From: Burkholderia sp. GAS332 | Lineage (GTDB): Bacteria > Pseudomonadota > Gammaproteobacteria > Burkholderiales > Burkholderiaceae | Direction: 5' to 3' | NCBI GenBank assembly: GCA_900142905.1 | Contig: FSRV01000002.1 | Coordinates: 1,674,001-1,738,000, forward strand | Length of the DNA: 64,000 nucleotides | Shown here: positions 44,771 to 54,880 of the stretch, piece after piece | Position numbering within the stretch: position 1 is the stretch's first letter | How the letters are laid out: every line of letters starts with the position of its first letter | Translations under genes and position numbers: made by a program | The notes under the pieces: model-generated | The model's database searches: none | What the model saw: only the letters and a program-made list of their open reading frames with translations | Told to the model about the DNA's origin: nothing

Positions 44771-44804
44771 GACCAGAGTTGGCGCTTCAGCGCTTACTCT
44801 GGTC
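44771..44804 (-). repeat. 34-bp hairpin repeat in the soxB-soxD gap (copy 2 of 3)
   Basis: This copy has the same outer arms as copy 1 (GACCAGAG/CTCTGGTC) and a slightly altered inner stem (GGCGCT/AGCGCT on the plus strand). It ends four bases before the AGGAG of soxD. It lies inside an operon, unlike the other two copies, which are upstream of the first gene of their operon. Confidence 0.8.
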
Positions 44805-44824
44805 CCATGCAATTTATTGCAGCG

Positions 44825-46069
44825 TTAGTGGGCAACAGCGGCGGCGCCGTGCTCGTCGATCAGGTGACCGGTGTAGAAACGGTCCAGCGAGAACGGCGCA
44901 TTCAGCGGATGCGGCTCGTCCTTCGCGATCGTGTGTGCATAGGCCCACCCGGAACCAGGCGTCGCCTTGAAGCCACCCGTGCCCCAGCCGCAGTTGAAAT
45001 AAAGCCCTTTGACGTCGGTCTTGCTGATGATCGGGCACGCATCCGGCGACACGTCCACAATGCCGCCCCACTGGCGGTTCATCCGCACGCGCGAGAACAC
45101 CGGGAACATTTCGACGATCGCTTCGAGCGTGCCCTCGATGATCTGAAAACTGCCGCGCTGGCCGAAGCCCGTGTATTGATCGACGCCCGCGCCGATCACC
45201 AGATCTCCCTTATCGGACTGGCTGATGTACGCATGCACCGCGTTCGACATCACCACCGTGTTGACGACCGGTTTAATCGGCTCTGAAACCAACGCCTGCA
45301 AAGGATGGCTCTCCAAGGGCAAGCGGATGCCGGCCATATCGGCAAGTGTCGACGTATTACCCGCCGCGACCACCGCAACCTTCTTAGCCTTGATGAAACC
45401 CTTGGTGGTATCCACACCGACGACCTGGCTGCCATCGCGACGAATCCCCGTAACCTGACAGTTCTGGACAATGTCGACACCATGTTGATCCGCGCCGCGC
45501 GCAAAACCCCACGCCACCGCATCGTGACGTGCCACGCCACCGCGCCGCTGGATCGACGCACCGAGCACCGGATAGCGGCTGTTCAGGTTAATGGTCGGCT
45601 CGATTTCCTTGATCTGCTCCGGCGTGAGGAACTCGGCATCCACGCCGTTCAGCCTGTTTGCATTCACGCGCCGTTCGGTGTCGCGTACGTCCTGCAGCGT
45701 ATGTGCAAGGTTCATCACGCCGCGCTGGCTGAACATCACGTTGTAATTGAGGTCCTGCGACAGACCTTCCCACAACTTCATCGCCTTTTCATAAAGCGCG
45801 GCCGATTCGTCCCACAGATAATTCGAGCGCACGATGGTCGTATTACGCGCGGTATTGCCGCCGCCGATCCAGCCTTTCTCCAGAACGGCGATATTGCGCA
45901 CGCCATGCTCTTTCGCGAGGTAATAGGCAGTAGCGAGACCGTGCCCGCCGCCGCCGACGATCACGACGTCGTACTCACGCTTAGGCTCCGGGCTCTTCCA
46001 CTGACGCTCCCAGTTCTCGTGATACGACATCCCGTTGCGCAACAGGCTGAATATCGAATAGCGGCTCAT
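44825..46069 (-). CDS. soxB: Sarcosine oxidase beta subunit
   Basis: The 414-residue flavoprotein carries the FAD motif [20 protein letters not shown] near residue 36, [20 protein letters not shown] near 60 and [16 protein letters not shown] near 365. It is the sarcosine-oxidising subunit with FAD and covalent FMN. ATG 46069 follows AAAGGA. It is second in the sdaA-soxB-soxD-soxA-soxG run and is 46 bases from sdaA. The downstream gap with the hairpin repeat sits between it and soxD. Confidence 0.95.
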   Translation of the reverse strand: MSRYSIFSLLRNGMSYHENWERQWKSPEPKREYDVVIVGGGGHGLATAYYLAKEHGVRNIAVLEKGWIGGGNTARNTTIVRSNYLWDESAALYEKAMKLWEGLSQDLNYNVMFSQRGVMNLAHTLQDVRDTERRVNANRLNGVDAEFLTPEQIKEIEPTINLNSRYPVLGASIQRRGGVARHDAVAWGFARGADQHGVDIVQNCQVTGIRRDGSQVVGVDTTKGFIKAKKVAVVAAGNTSTLADMAGIRLPLESHPLQALVSEPIKPVVNTVVMSNAVHAYISQSDKGDLVIGAGVDQYTGFGQRGSFQIIEGTLEAIVEMFPVFSRVRMNRQWGGIVDVSPDACPIISKTDVKGLYFNCGWGTGGFKATPGSGWAYAHTIAKDEPHPLNAPFSLDRFYTGHLIDEHGAAAVAH

Positions 46070-46115
46070 CGTTGGTCCTTTGGGTCCTGTTGTTACTCTT
46101 TGATTCTTAACTTGT

Positions 46116-47510
<1,395 letters not shown>

Positions 47511-47675
47511 GGCGTGCCTTATACGTTGCGATACCAGGATTAGCTGGGTTGCCGGGTTTGGCTTGAACTAGCCCCTATTGCACCGCACGTCAAATTCGAC
47601 CGATAGAATAAAAACGGCATGACAGTGGGATAGTGTCGTCAAACGGCCCTCGCCCCAAGCGCAGCGGCGGATTTG

Positions 47676-47701
47676 CGATGACTTCTGACGCATTTGCGAC
47701 A
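47676..47701 (-). promoter_or_regulatory. ATTTGCGA direct repeats, 21-bp spacing (candidate GbdR site, sdaA-sox)
   Basis: ATTTGCGATG (47671-47680) and ATTTGCGACA (47692-47701) are spaced 21 bp, the best-conserved pair of the four in this window. They lie in the 340-base gap 47511-47850 between divergent sdaA and an AraC-type gene. The gap also holds a 12-bp repeat array; no gene is visible in it. Confidence 0.55.
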
Positions 47702-47757
47702 GGCGCGGAGGTTGCGGCTGGCGATGCTGGGGCTGTGCTGAAACGGCCCCAATGAAT

Positions 47758-47790
47758 GGCCCGATCATTGGCCCGCTCATTGGCTCGATG
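47758..47790 (+). repeat. Tandem 12-bp direct repeats upstream of the AraC gene
   Basis: GGCCCGATCATT (47758-47769) and GGCCCGCTCATT (47770-47781) are in tandem, followed by GGCTCGATG (47782-47790), a partial third copy. The array begins 93 bases before the regulator's ATG at 47851. It may be an operator array or a slipped-strand duplication; ATGAAT and CATT words give it dyad character. Confidence 0.6.
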
Positions 47791-47850
47791 CAGCGCCGCC
47801 TATCCCCGGTGCTATGCTTGATTCAACCCTTTCCTTTGCTGGCTGCATGC

Positions 47851-48933
47851 ATGAATTCTGCTGAACCGCGTCTCCCTCAATCCATCGACGGCCCCTCAAA
47901 GCAGCGCATCCGCTTCGGCATCATCCTGCTGCCGAACTTCACGCTGACGGCGTTCTCGGGGTTCGTCGACCTGCTGCGCCTGTCCGCGGATGAAGGCGAC
48001 TTCAGCAAACCCGTGCGCTGTTCGTGGAGCGTAATAGGGGAAACCCTCGCTCCGGTGCGCGCGAGTTGCGGCATCCAGATCACACCGTGGGAAACGTTCG
48101 AGAACGCCGAACCCTTCGATTACGTCGTCGTGGTGGGCGGCCTGCTGCATTCGGGGCCGGCCGCGAGCGATGCGACGCTGGCCTTCATCCGCCGCGCCGC
48201 CGCTACCGATGCGACGCTGGTCGGCATGTGCACCGGTGTGTTTTCGCTGATGCGCGCGGGTGTGCTGGAAGGCCATCGTATCTGCGTAAGCTGGTTTCAC
48301 TACTGGGATTTCATCGAACGCTTTCCGTCGGTCAATGAGGATGCACTGGTAGCGGACCGGCTGTTCGTGATCGACCGTCGACGCATTACGTGTTCCGGTG
48401 GACGGGCATCGATCGACGTGGCCGCGGCGATTCTGTTGCGCCATTTCGAAACCGCAACCGTGCAGAAGGCGCTGCGCATCCTGCTGGTCGACGACATGCA
48501 GAAAGGCAATGCGCCGCAGCCGCATCCGCCGGGGTTGGCGCCCGCCGCGCATCCGAAGGTGAAGCGCGCGATTCTGCTAATGGAACAGCACGTGGGCCGC
48601 TCGTTGTCGCTCGATGAACTGGCGGGCAAGCTCGATCTGTCACCGCGCCAGCTTGAGCGGCTCTTCAAGGCGGAAACCGGCAAGGCGCCGCAGGCCTACG
48701 CGAAGCAGGTACGCTTGCGCACCGCCGCGTGGCTGCTGACGAGTTCGGATAAGACGGTGGCGGACATCGCCTCGAGTTGCGGCTTTTCCGATGCCTCGCA
48801 TCTGGGCCGCGAATTCCGCAAACAGTTCGGCTTGCCGCCGATGATGTACCGTGAGCAGCGCGGTACGGCGGCTGAAGTGGATGACGGCTCGGGATATGAC
48901 GAAACGTTCCCAGGGCGGGCGCAGGCGATTTGA
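47851..48933 (+). CDS. AraC-family regulator with GATase1-like domain (second paralogue)
   Basis: The 360-residue protein has the same layout as GbdR: an amidotransferase-like domain (FGIILLPNFTLTAFSGFVDL; VGMCTGVFSLMRAGV near 130) and a C-terminal AraC domain (LAGKLDLSPRQLERLFKAET; CGFSDASHLGREFRKQFG). Sequence similarity to GbdR is clearly lower than that of the third paralogue at 50.1-51.1 kb. It is divergent from sdaA-sox and may sense another betaine-pathway intermediate or a related amine. I chose ATG 47851; an in-frame ATG at 47752 lies before the 12-bp repeat array. A strong stem-loop follows. Confidence 0.82.
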   Translation: MNSAEPRLPQSIDGPSKQRIRFGIILLPNFTLTAFSGFVDLLRLSADEGDFSKPVRCSWSVIGETLAPVRASCGIQITPWETFENAEPFDYVVVVGGLLHSGPAASDATLAFIRRAAATDATLVGMCTGVFSLMRAGVLEGHRICVSWFHYWDFIERFPSVNEDALVADRLFVIDRRRITCSGGRASIDVAAAILLRHFETATVQKALRILLVDDMQKGNAPQPHPPGLAPAAHPKVKRAILLMEQHVGRSLSLDELAGKLDLSPRQLERLFKAETGKAPQAYAKQVRLRTAAWLLTSSDKTVADIASSCGFSDASHLGREFRKQFGLPPMMYREQRGTAAEVDDGSGYDETFPGRAQAI

Positions 48934-49004
48934 GCGCGGCGTTTGTTGTCCGGGTCTTGCTGCCCGAGCTTGCGCGTAGAAACTACAGGTCAAGTTTTGC
49001 AACC

Positions 49005-49038
49005 TAGCTTTCGCGCCGCCGAAACGGCGCGAAAGCTA
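49005..49038. terminator. Long stem-loop between convergent genes
   Basis: TAGCTTTCGCGCCG (49005-49018) pairs perfectly with CGGCGCGAAAGCTA (49025-49038) around a six-base loop. It lies 72 bases after the AraC-type gene and 19 bases from the 3' end of choX. A bidirectional terminator is likely. Confidence 0.75.
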
Positions 49039-49056
49039 AACCCAAATCCTCAAGCC

Positions 49057-49992
49057 TCACTGCCCCGCGACATAAGCCTTCACCGCCGGCAACCCATCCT
49101 TCCCATCAAAGGTCTTCACGCCCGCAAGCCACTTGTCGAGCACAGCCGGATTCGCCTTCAGCCAATCCTTTGCCGCCTTGTTCGGGTCTGTCTTGTTCAT
49201 GATCGGCAGCATCACGTGGTTCTCGATATCGGTCGTGAAGTGCAGATTCGACACCAGCTTCGCGACGTTCGGGCAACGCGTCGAGTAATCAGTCGGGACA
49301 ACCGTCATCACTTTGGCTTCGCCATAGTTCGGACCGAACACGTCGTCGCCACCGGACAGATAATCGATCTTCATCTGAACGTTCATCGGATGCGGTTCCC
49401 AGCCGAGAAACACGATCGGCTTCTTCTCGCGAATCGCCCGGCCCACTTCGACCAGCATGCCCGCCTCGCTCGACTCCACCAGCTTGAACTTGCCAAGGCC
49501 GAACTGGTTGCTGTCGATCATCTTCTTGATCAGCGCATTACCGTCGTTACCCGGTTCGATGCCGTAGATCTTGCCGTCGAGCTTGTCGTAGTTCTTCGCG
49601 ATATCGGAGAAGTTTTTGATGCCCGCCTGGTACGCGTAGTCCGGCACGGCCAGCGTGTATTTCGCGCCGGTCAGGTTCGGCGTGGGCAGCACGGTGAGCT
49701 GACCGGCCTTCCTGAACGGATCGATCATCGGGTCCATGGTCGGCGACCAGTAGCCGAGGAACACGTCGATCTGCTTGCTCTTCACACCCGCGAAGGTGAT
49801 CGGCACCGAAGCGATGGTTTTGGTCGGCTTGTAGCCGAGCCCTTCAAGCACAGTCGAGGCGAGACCGGTCGTCGCCGCGATATCGGTCCAGCCGACGTCG
49901 GCGAACCGAACATCCTGGCAGGTGGCAGGTTCCGCAGCGAAAACAGACGACACCGACAGCGCGCACAACGACGCAGCCCACACATGTTTCAT
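49057..49992 (-). CDS. Choline/betaine ABC transporter substrate-binding protein (second ChoX)
   Basis: The 311-residue protein has a short signal peptide (MKHVWAASLCALSVSSVFA) and the ChoX fold. Matching segments are FADVGWTDIAATTGLAS, DVFLGYWSPTMDPM and VFLGWEPHPMNVQMKIDYLS, and the conserved cysteines are in ATCQDVRF and TRCPNVAK. It is related to the ChoX at 11.4 kb but is clearly distinct. It lies downstream of choV-choW-araC, so it is the binding protein of that operon. ATG 49992 follows GAGGGAA. Confidence 0.87.
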   Translation of the reverse strand: MKHVWAASLCALSVSSVFAAEPATCQDVRFADVGWTDIAATTGLASTVLEGLGYKPTKTIASVPITFAGVKSKQIDVFLGYWSPTMDPMIDPFRKAGQLTVLPTPNLTGAKYTLAVPDYAYQAGIKNFSDIAKNYDKLDGKIYGIEPGNDGNALIKKMIDSNQFGLGKFKLVESSEAGMLVEVGRAIREKKPIVFLGWEPHPMNVQMKIDYLSGGDDVFGPNYGEAKVMTVVPTDYSTRCPNVAKLVSNLHFTTDIENHVMLPIMNKTDPNKAAKDWLKANPAVLDKWLAGVKTFDGKDGLPAVKAYVAGQ

Positions 49993-50100
49993 GGCGTTCC
50001 CTCAAGGTGATTGAAGCTTGACTGGTTTTATCCAGCGGATTTTTCAGGCGCGATTCTTTACACCGACTTCATTGATTCCAACTCATTGATGTCCACGCTT

Positions 50101-51099
50101 TCACGCAGATAAACGCCGCTCGACGCTCGGTGCGTGACCAAACTGCGCGCGATAAGCCTTGCTGAAATGACACGGCGAATGAAAACCACACACGGCCGTC
50201 ACTCGCGCAATCGACGCATCCGTATTGCGCAACAATTCGCGCGCCCGGCGCAAACGCAGCGTCAGGTAATAGTGCGTCGGCGACACGCTCAGAAACATCT
50301 TGAACATGCGCTGCAAATGACGTTGCGACAGATGCACGAGCCGCGCGAGCTCATCGAGCGACAACGGCTCTTCGATATTCGCTTCCATCAGGCGCACCAC
50401 TTCGATCAACTCGGCACGCGTGAAACCGACCCGCGCGTCGACCGGAATATGCTGGTAATCGGTCGACCCGCGAATCCGCTCGACAATAAATTGCTCGGAC
50501 ACTTGCGCCGCGACTGCCTGACCAAGACGCATGCCCACCAGGTTCAGCATCAGATCGAGTGGCGCGGTACCGCCGGTGCAGGTCAGCCGGTCACGGTCGA
50601 TCACGAACAGTTCATCGGCGAAACGTACATGCGGGTAGCTTATGTGCAGCGGCGACATATCTTCCCAATGCACGGTACAGCGATAACCGTCGAGCAGGTT
50701 CGCCGCCAGCAGTGCATACGGTCCCGTACACAGTCCGCCAAGCGGAATACCTTTCGACGCAACGTCCTGCAGCAAAGCGATGACCGTCTCGTTCACATAA
50801 TCGCGCACATGCCAGCCGGCGCAGACAATCAGCACATCCGGCATACCCGCTTCGGCCAGCGTCGTGGTCGGCTTCACCGTAATGCCGTTGCTCGCTCGCG
50901 CCGGCTCGCCGTCCGGTGTAATCACCGACCACGTGTAGTGCTGCGCGCGGCCCACGTAGTTGGCCATCCGCAGCACCTCGACGGCGCTCGTGAACGCGAT
51001 CATCGAAAAGTTCGGCAGCGTCAGAAAGCCGAAGTGCGCGAGCCCGGACAGCGGCGAATCGGATGGCGCCTCGACAGGGGGAAACGCGTCGCGCTTCAT
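50101..51099 (-). CDS. AraC-family regulator with GATase1-like domain, GbdR paralogue
   Basis: The 332-residue protein has exactly the length of the GbdR at 31.4 kb and shares much of its sequence (HFGFLTLPNFSMIAFTSAVE; GGLCTGPYALLAANLL). The C-terminal DNA-binding domain is LARLVHLSQRHLQRMFKMF and CGFHSPCHFSKAYRAQFG. It lies within the choline-transport run, seven bases after choW and before choX. It could be a transport-specific sensor of betaine, choline or carnitine. Which of the two similar genes is the functional GbdR cannot be told from sequence alone. Confidence 0.85.
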   Translation of the reverse strand: MKRDAFPPVEAPSDSPLSGLAHFGFLTLPNFSMIAFTSAVEVLRMANYVGRAQHYTWSVITPDGEPARASNGITVKPTTTLAEAGMPDVLIVCAGWHVRDYVNETVIALLQDVASKGIPLGGLCTGPYALLAANLLDGYRCTVHWEDMSPLHISYPHVRFADELFVIDRDRLTCTGGTAPLDLMLNLVGMRLGQAVAAQVSEQFIVERIRGSTDYQHIPVDARVGFTRAELIEVVRLMEANIEEPLSLDELARLVHLSQRHLQRMFKMFLSVSPTHYYLTLRLRRARELLRNTDASIARVTAVCGFHSPCHFSKAYRAQFGHAPSVERRLSA

Positions 51100-51106
51100 A
51101 AGCGGC

Positions 51107-52018
51107 TCAGCTGTGCTGCGCCGTCGGCGCCTGGCGCACCTTGCGCACCTTCATGACGCTGCGCAAGCCCGACAGCAGCGGCGCCCGCGCCATGCCCGGC
51201 GTGCGGCCGAAGCTTTCCGTGATGCGGTCGAGAATGATCGCCAGCATCACCACCGACAGGCCGCTTTCGAAGCCGAGGCCGATATCGAGCCGTTGAATAC
51301 TTGCCAGCACGTCGTTGCCGAGACCGCCCGCGCCGACCATCGAGGCGATGATCACCATCGAGAGCGCCATCATGATGGTCTGATTCACACCGGTCATGAT
51401 CGACGGCAGCGCGTTCGGAAACTGCACCTTATAGAGCAATTGCAAGGGCGTGCAGCCGAACGCCTGCCCTGCTTCGACGATTTCGCGATTCACATGCTTG
51501 ATGCCGAGCGACGTGAGGCGCACAGCAGGCGGCATCGCAAAGATCACGGTGGAGAGAATCCCTGGCACGCGACCGAGACCGAACAGCATGGCCGCCGGAA
51601 TCAGGTAGACGAACGCGGGCATGGTCTGCATCAGGTCGAGCACGGGGCGCACCATCATTTCGACGGTGCGGCTCTTCGCGGTCCAGATGCCGAGCGGCAC
51701 ACCAAGCAGCAAGCTAATCAAGGTCGACGAGAGCGTGAGACCGAGCGTGATCACCATCTGGTCCCAGAACCCGGTGCCGTAGATCAGCAGCATCGCCAGC
51801 AAGGTGAACAGCGCGAAACGCCAGCCCACCCGCCATAAACCGACGCCCACGAAAAATGCCATCAGCGCCCACATCGGCACCGCTTGCAGGCCGTGCTCGA
51901 TCAGCGCGGCAAAACTCTCGATGACCTTGCCGATGGAATCGAAGGTTGCTGCGTCGTGGTCGAGCAGGTAGTGAACGCCGTGATCGACCCAGGCGCCAAG
52001 TGGAATGATTTCAGACAT
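51107..52018 (-). CDS. choW: Choline/betaine ABC transporter permease
   Basis: The 303-residue membrane protein has six or more hydrophobic segments and the OpuAB/ProW-type pattern (GVPLGIWTAKSRTVEMMVRP near 120; EAGQAFGCTPLQLLYKVQFP near 190; ASMVGAGGLGNDVLASIQRL near 245). It forms the inner-membrane pore for choline or betaine uptake with ChoV. ATG 52018 overlaps the choV stop by eight bases. It probably also serves the orphan binding proteins at 11.4 and 18.5 kb. Confidence 0.9.
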   Translation of the reverse strand: MSEIIPLGAWVDHGVHYLLDHDAATFDSIGKVIESFAALIEHGLQAVPMWALMAFFVGVGLWRVGWRFALFTLLAMLLIYGTGFWDQMVITLGLTLSSTLISLLLGVPLGIWTAKSRTVEMMVRPVLDLMQTMPAFVYLIPAAMLFGLGRVPGILSTVIFAMPPAVRLTSLGIKHVNREIVEAGQAFGCTPLQLLYKVQFPNALPSIMTGVNQTIMMALSMVIIASMVGAGGLGNDVLASIQRLDIGLGFESGLSVVMLAIILDRITESFGRTPGMARAPLLSGLRSVMKVRKVRQAPTAQHS

Positions 52019-53189
52019 GGGAACCCCGATGGCGAGTGAGAACGTTCAGCACGTTCGTCTTGTTGACCGAACCGCAGTAGGAGCCATCCGCCTCGACGAC
52101 CGGCAGCGGCGCACGGCTCGCCACCACGCGTTCGACGACGTCGTCCAGCGGCGTCGTACGGCGGATGCACTCGATGTGATTGAGTTGCGGCGACGCGCTG
52201 CCCATCGCGTCGCGGCACACGAAGCCGCGGAACTTGCGCTCGCTGTCGAGCACGAACGCGTACTCGGCGCTGCCGTTGAGCGTCGCGGCCACGCTCGAGG
52301 CGTCGATCTGTAGCGAATGCTGCATGAGCGGCACGGCGTCGGTCTGCATCAGGTCGCCGGCCGTCAGATAGCGGCTGGTGTCGATGCCTTCGAAGAACGC
52401 GCGCACGTAATCGTCGGCGGGGTTGGTGATGATTTGCTGCGGCGTGCCGATCTGCACGACCTTGCCACCTTCCATGATGGCGATCCGCGTGCCGATGCGC
52501 ATGGCCTCTTCGAGATCGTGCGAGACAAACAGGATGGTGCGCTGCTGCTCGCGTTGCAGATCGAGCAGCACGTTCTGCATTTCCTTGCGCTTGAGCGGAT
52601 CGAGCGCGGAGAACGCCTCGTCCATGATCATCAGCGACGGATTGACCGCCAGCGCTCGCGCCAGACCCACCCGTTGCTGCATGCCGCCTGAAAGCTGAGC
52701 CGGCAGTTTTTCCGCGAACGGCGCGAGGCCGACCTGCTCGAGCACGGTCATGGCACGCTTCTCGCGTTCCTTCTTGCCGATGCCCGCCACTTCCAGCCCG
52801 AACGCCGCGTTGGACAACACCGTGCGTTGCGGCATCAGCGCGAAGGACTGGAACACCATGCTCATGTCCTTGCGGCGCAGCGCCGTGAGTTCGGAGCGCG
52901 GTACGCTGGCCACATCGCGGCCGTCGATCAGCACCTTGCCGGCCGTCGGCTCGACGAGACGATTGATCAGGCGAATCAGCGTCGACTTGCCGGAGCCGGA
53001 CAGGCCCATCAGCACGAAGATCTCACCTTCCTTGACTTCGAACGATACGTTGTGGACACCGACTATCTGACCGGTGCGCGCGAACACCTCTTCTTTCGTC
53101 GCGCCGCCTGCCAGCATGCCGATCGCCTGTTTCGGGTTGGTGCCGAACACCTTGCACAGCCCTTCGACCACGACCTTCGGGGAATTCAT
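52011..53189 (-). CDS. choV: Choline/betaine ABC transporter ATP-binding protein
   Basis: The 392-residue ATPase has Walker A GLSGSGKSTLIRLI near residue 60, ABC signature LSGGMQQRVGLARAL near 160 and Walker B LMIMDEAFSALDPL near 182. A C-terminal CBS-type regulatory region from about 275 follows (LMQTDAVPLMQHSL; VNVLTRH), as in ProV and OpuAA. It drives choline/betaine import. ATG 53189 comes after an AGGAGAG ribosome-binding site placed directly downstream of the hairpin repeat (53208-53241). It is the first gene of choV-choW-araC-choX. Confidence 0.92.
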   Translation of the reverse strand: MNSPKVVVEGLCKVFGTNPKQAIGMLAGGATKEEVFARTGQIVGVHNVSFEVKEGEIFVLMGLSGSGKSTLIRLINRLVEPTAGKVLIDGRDVASVPRSELTALRRKDMSMVFQSFALMPQRTVLSNAAFGLEVAGIGKKEREKRAMTVLEQVGLAPFAEKLPAQLSGGMQQRVGLARALAVNPSLMIMDEAFSALDPLKRKEMQNVLLDLQREQQRTILFVSHDLEEAMRIGTRIAIMEGGKVVQIGTPQQIITNPADDYVRAFFEGIDTSRYLTAGDLMQTDAVPLMQHSLQIDASSVAATLNGSAEYAFVLDSERKFRGFVCRDAMGSASPQLNHIECIRRTTPLDDVVERVVASRAPLPVVEADGSYCGSVNKTNVLNVLTRHRGSHV

Positions 53190-53207
53190 TGAGTGCTCTC
53201 CTCTGTC

Positions 53208-53241
53208 GACCGGAGTTAGCGCTTTAGCGCTTATTCCGGTC
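53208..53241 (-). repeat. 34-bp hairpin repeat in the choV leader (copy 3 of 3)
   Basis: The outer arms here are GACCGGAG/TTCCGGTC on the plus strand, so one base pair has changed on both sides relative to copies 1 and 2 (A-T to G-C). The inner AGCGCT/AGCGCT stem is unchanged. The hairpin ends five or six bases before AGGAG of choV. Confidence 0.8.
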
Positions 53242-53330
53242 CCATGCAAGATAGTTGCTGCAGTGGCGGACGTCCGTCCGCGCTGTGCATACATAGTTGC
53301 CAGAAAAAAGTACGCCTAGCCGACTATTTG

Positions 53331-53356
53331 CGACAACCACCTGTGGAAATGCGACA
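53331..53356 (-). promoter_or_regulatory. CGACA direct repeats, 21-bp spacing (candidate GbdR site, choV)
   Basis: CGACA at 53331-53335 (in ATTTGCGACA) and at 53352-53356 (in AAATGCGACA) are 21 bp apart, 142-167 bases upstream of choV. The remaining part of the 254-base gap 53242-53495 shows no gene. Confidence 0.55.
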
Positions 53357-53495
53357 CCGCGCCGCGCGGGCGCCGTGCGAGCGGCGCGCAAAGCCTTTCT
53401 GGATAAGGGTTTGCGAGTAGCGGAGGGATCAGCGGGGCGTGTCGCGCCAGAGCAAGTGAGGGTGGCTCGGCGGAAAAAAGACCGTGCGGGGAGAT

Positions 53496-54614
53496 TCAGA
53501 CAAACAGCGCGCGGACCACCGGCTGCGCATTGAGCGCGCTTGCCATGGGTGTGAACTGAGGATCGAGGCGCGAGGCGATCCAGTAGAGGTTCGACGCCTC
53601 CTCGCGTTGCCACAGGCCCGAGTAGCCCTCGACGTGTGCCGCGGCGCGCCGCGCATCGAAGCGCACGGTACTGTGTACGAATTCCTCATGCTGCTTGTCG
53701 CCGGCAGCATACGGTTCGAGCCAACGCAGCGCGGCGGCGAGGCCGCCCTGTGACGACGCCATGCCGTACCAGTCGTCCCCATGCGCGGCCGCCATCGATG
53801 CCGCCATCAGCAGCGGTTCAAGATCGTAGACGACGTAGTGCATCGCGTCGCGCTGGTTGAAATCGTAGGTTCGACCCTCCGTGCCAATGTTGCCGCTCAC
53901 ATGAGCGAGGAAGCCTTCGCGTGCGGCCGCAACCAGAGCGGGATCGCCCGACAGGTACGCGCCGGCGGTCGCCAGTTTGATGCGGTGGCTTTGCCAGTTG
54001 TTGAGGCCGGTGCTTGGATCGCCGACGCGTCTCGTGCCCAGATAGCCCGTCGCCAGTTGGCGGCCGAGCTGCCTCGTCTTGCCGATGGTCGAGGGGGATA
54101 ACCGTGCCTGCACGAAGTCGAAGCCAAGCAGCAGATCGACGAGGTCGGCTTCGTCGATCGGATTGAATGAGGGCGAATAGCCTGCCACCCAGACGTCGAT
54201 AGTCGCCACGGCCTTGGCTTCGTATGCCGGGTTACCCGTGACACCCCAGGCCAATGCCTGGACCAGCGTCTGCCGCCAGTCTTCCTGCGACAGCACACTC
54301 GCATCGCGGTCCTGTTCGTGCGGCAGCAAGCCCTGCGTGTGGACGACTGCGCGTGGATGCAACTCGCGTGCCAAACCTGCGTCAGCCGCCGACCGTAGCT
54401 GGTGTGCCAGGTCCGAAGAAACACGTTGCCGTATTTGCATCGCGCGCGTGGCCGACGAAAGCACAAAGCCGCCCTTCACACCCTCATCCTGTGCGCGCAC
54501 TGCGCGAGGCAACGCCGCCATCATCAACATGGCCGGGATCGCGGCTAGCCCACCAAGCAGCTGTCGACGGCGAGCCGAAGGCGTGAGGTCTTGCCCAACT
54601 AAAAATCGTTTCAC
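53496..54614 (-). CDS. Alginate-lyase-family (polysaccharide lyase-like) exported protein
   Basis: The 372-residue protein has a twin-arginine-style signal (SARRRQLLGGLAAIPAMLMM, probable cleavage near AVRAQD) and an alpha/alpha-barrel alginate-lyase-like domain. Family segments are LNNWQSHRIKLATAGAYLSG near 195-215 and FNQRDAMHYVVYDLEPLLMA near 260. It may cleave uronic-acid-containing polysaccharide by beta-elimination, but the substrate is not identifiable. GTG 54614 is chosen as start because it directly precedes the signal sequence; upstream residues look non-coding. A LacI-type palindrome lies 84-96 bases upstream. Confidence 0.7.
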   Translation of the reverse strand: MKRFLVGQDLTPSARRRQLLGGLAAIPAMLMMAALPRAVRAQDEGVKGGFVLSSATRAMQIRQRVSSDLAHQLRSAADAGLARELHPRAVVHTQGLLPHEQDRDASVLSQEDWRQTLVQALAWGVTGNPAYEAKAVATIDVWVAGYSPSFNPIDEADLVDLLLGFDFVQARLSPSTIGKTRQLGRQLATGYLGTRRVGDPSTGLNNWQSHRIKLATAGAYLSGDPALVAAAREGFLAHVSGNIGTEGRTYDFNQRDAMHYVVYDLEPLLMAASMAAAHGDDWYGMASSQGGLAAALRWLEPYAAGDKQHEEFVHSTVRFDARRAAAHVEGYSGLWQREEASNLYWIASRLDPQFTPMASALNAQPVVRALFV

Positions 54615-54697
54615 AGTTCGCCTGCGTATTCGGATTTCTGAAGTCCGCCCACTCCAGGGCGAATCGCAAAGAGGTGTCCGTTCACAGCACCGGACCA

Positions 54698-54710
54698 GAA
54701 AACGTTTTCC
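54698..54710. promoter_or_regulatory. LacI-type operator, lyase/lacI divergent region
   Basis: GAAAACGTTTTCC is a near-perfect palindrome of the LacI/GalR operator type with a central CG. It lies between the lyase-like gene and the divergent LacI-family gene. A half-like ATCGTTTTCC follows at 54740-54749, and GGAAAATTTCC at 54724-54734. Confidence 0.7.
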
Positions 54711-54858
54711 AAATATAATAGGTGGAAAATTTCCAGTCAATCGTTTTCCTTTTTCTCGCTTACCAGTGAAAACCCGACATCGGATTGAGAGGTGCGGCCG
54801 ACCACTCAACGCCTACACATCGTGTTGCTTTACTGCCGACCAAATTTCAACTAGCATT

Positions 54859-54872
54859 GGAAAACGTTATCC
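54859..54872. promoter_or_regulatory. LacI-type operator just before the lacI-family start
   Basis: GGAAAACGTTATCC is a 14-base operator-like palindrome ending eight bases before the regulator's ATG at 54881. A repressor bound here would block its own transcription. Confidence 0.65.
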
Positions 54873-54880
54873 TTAAGCAG

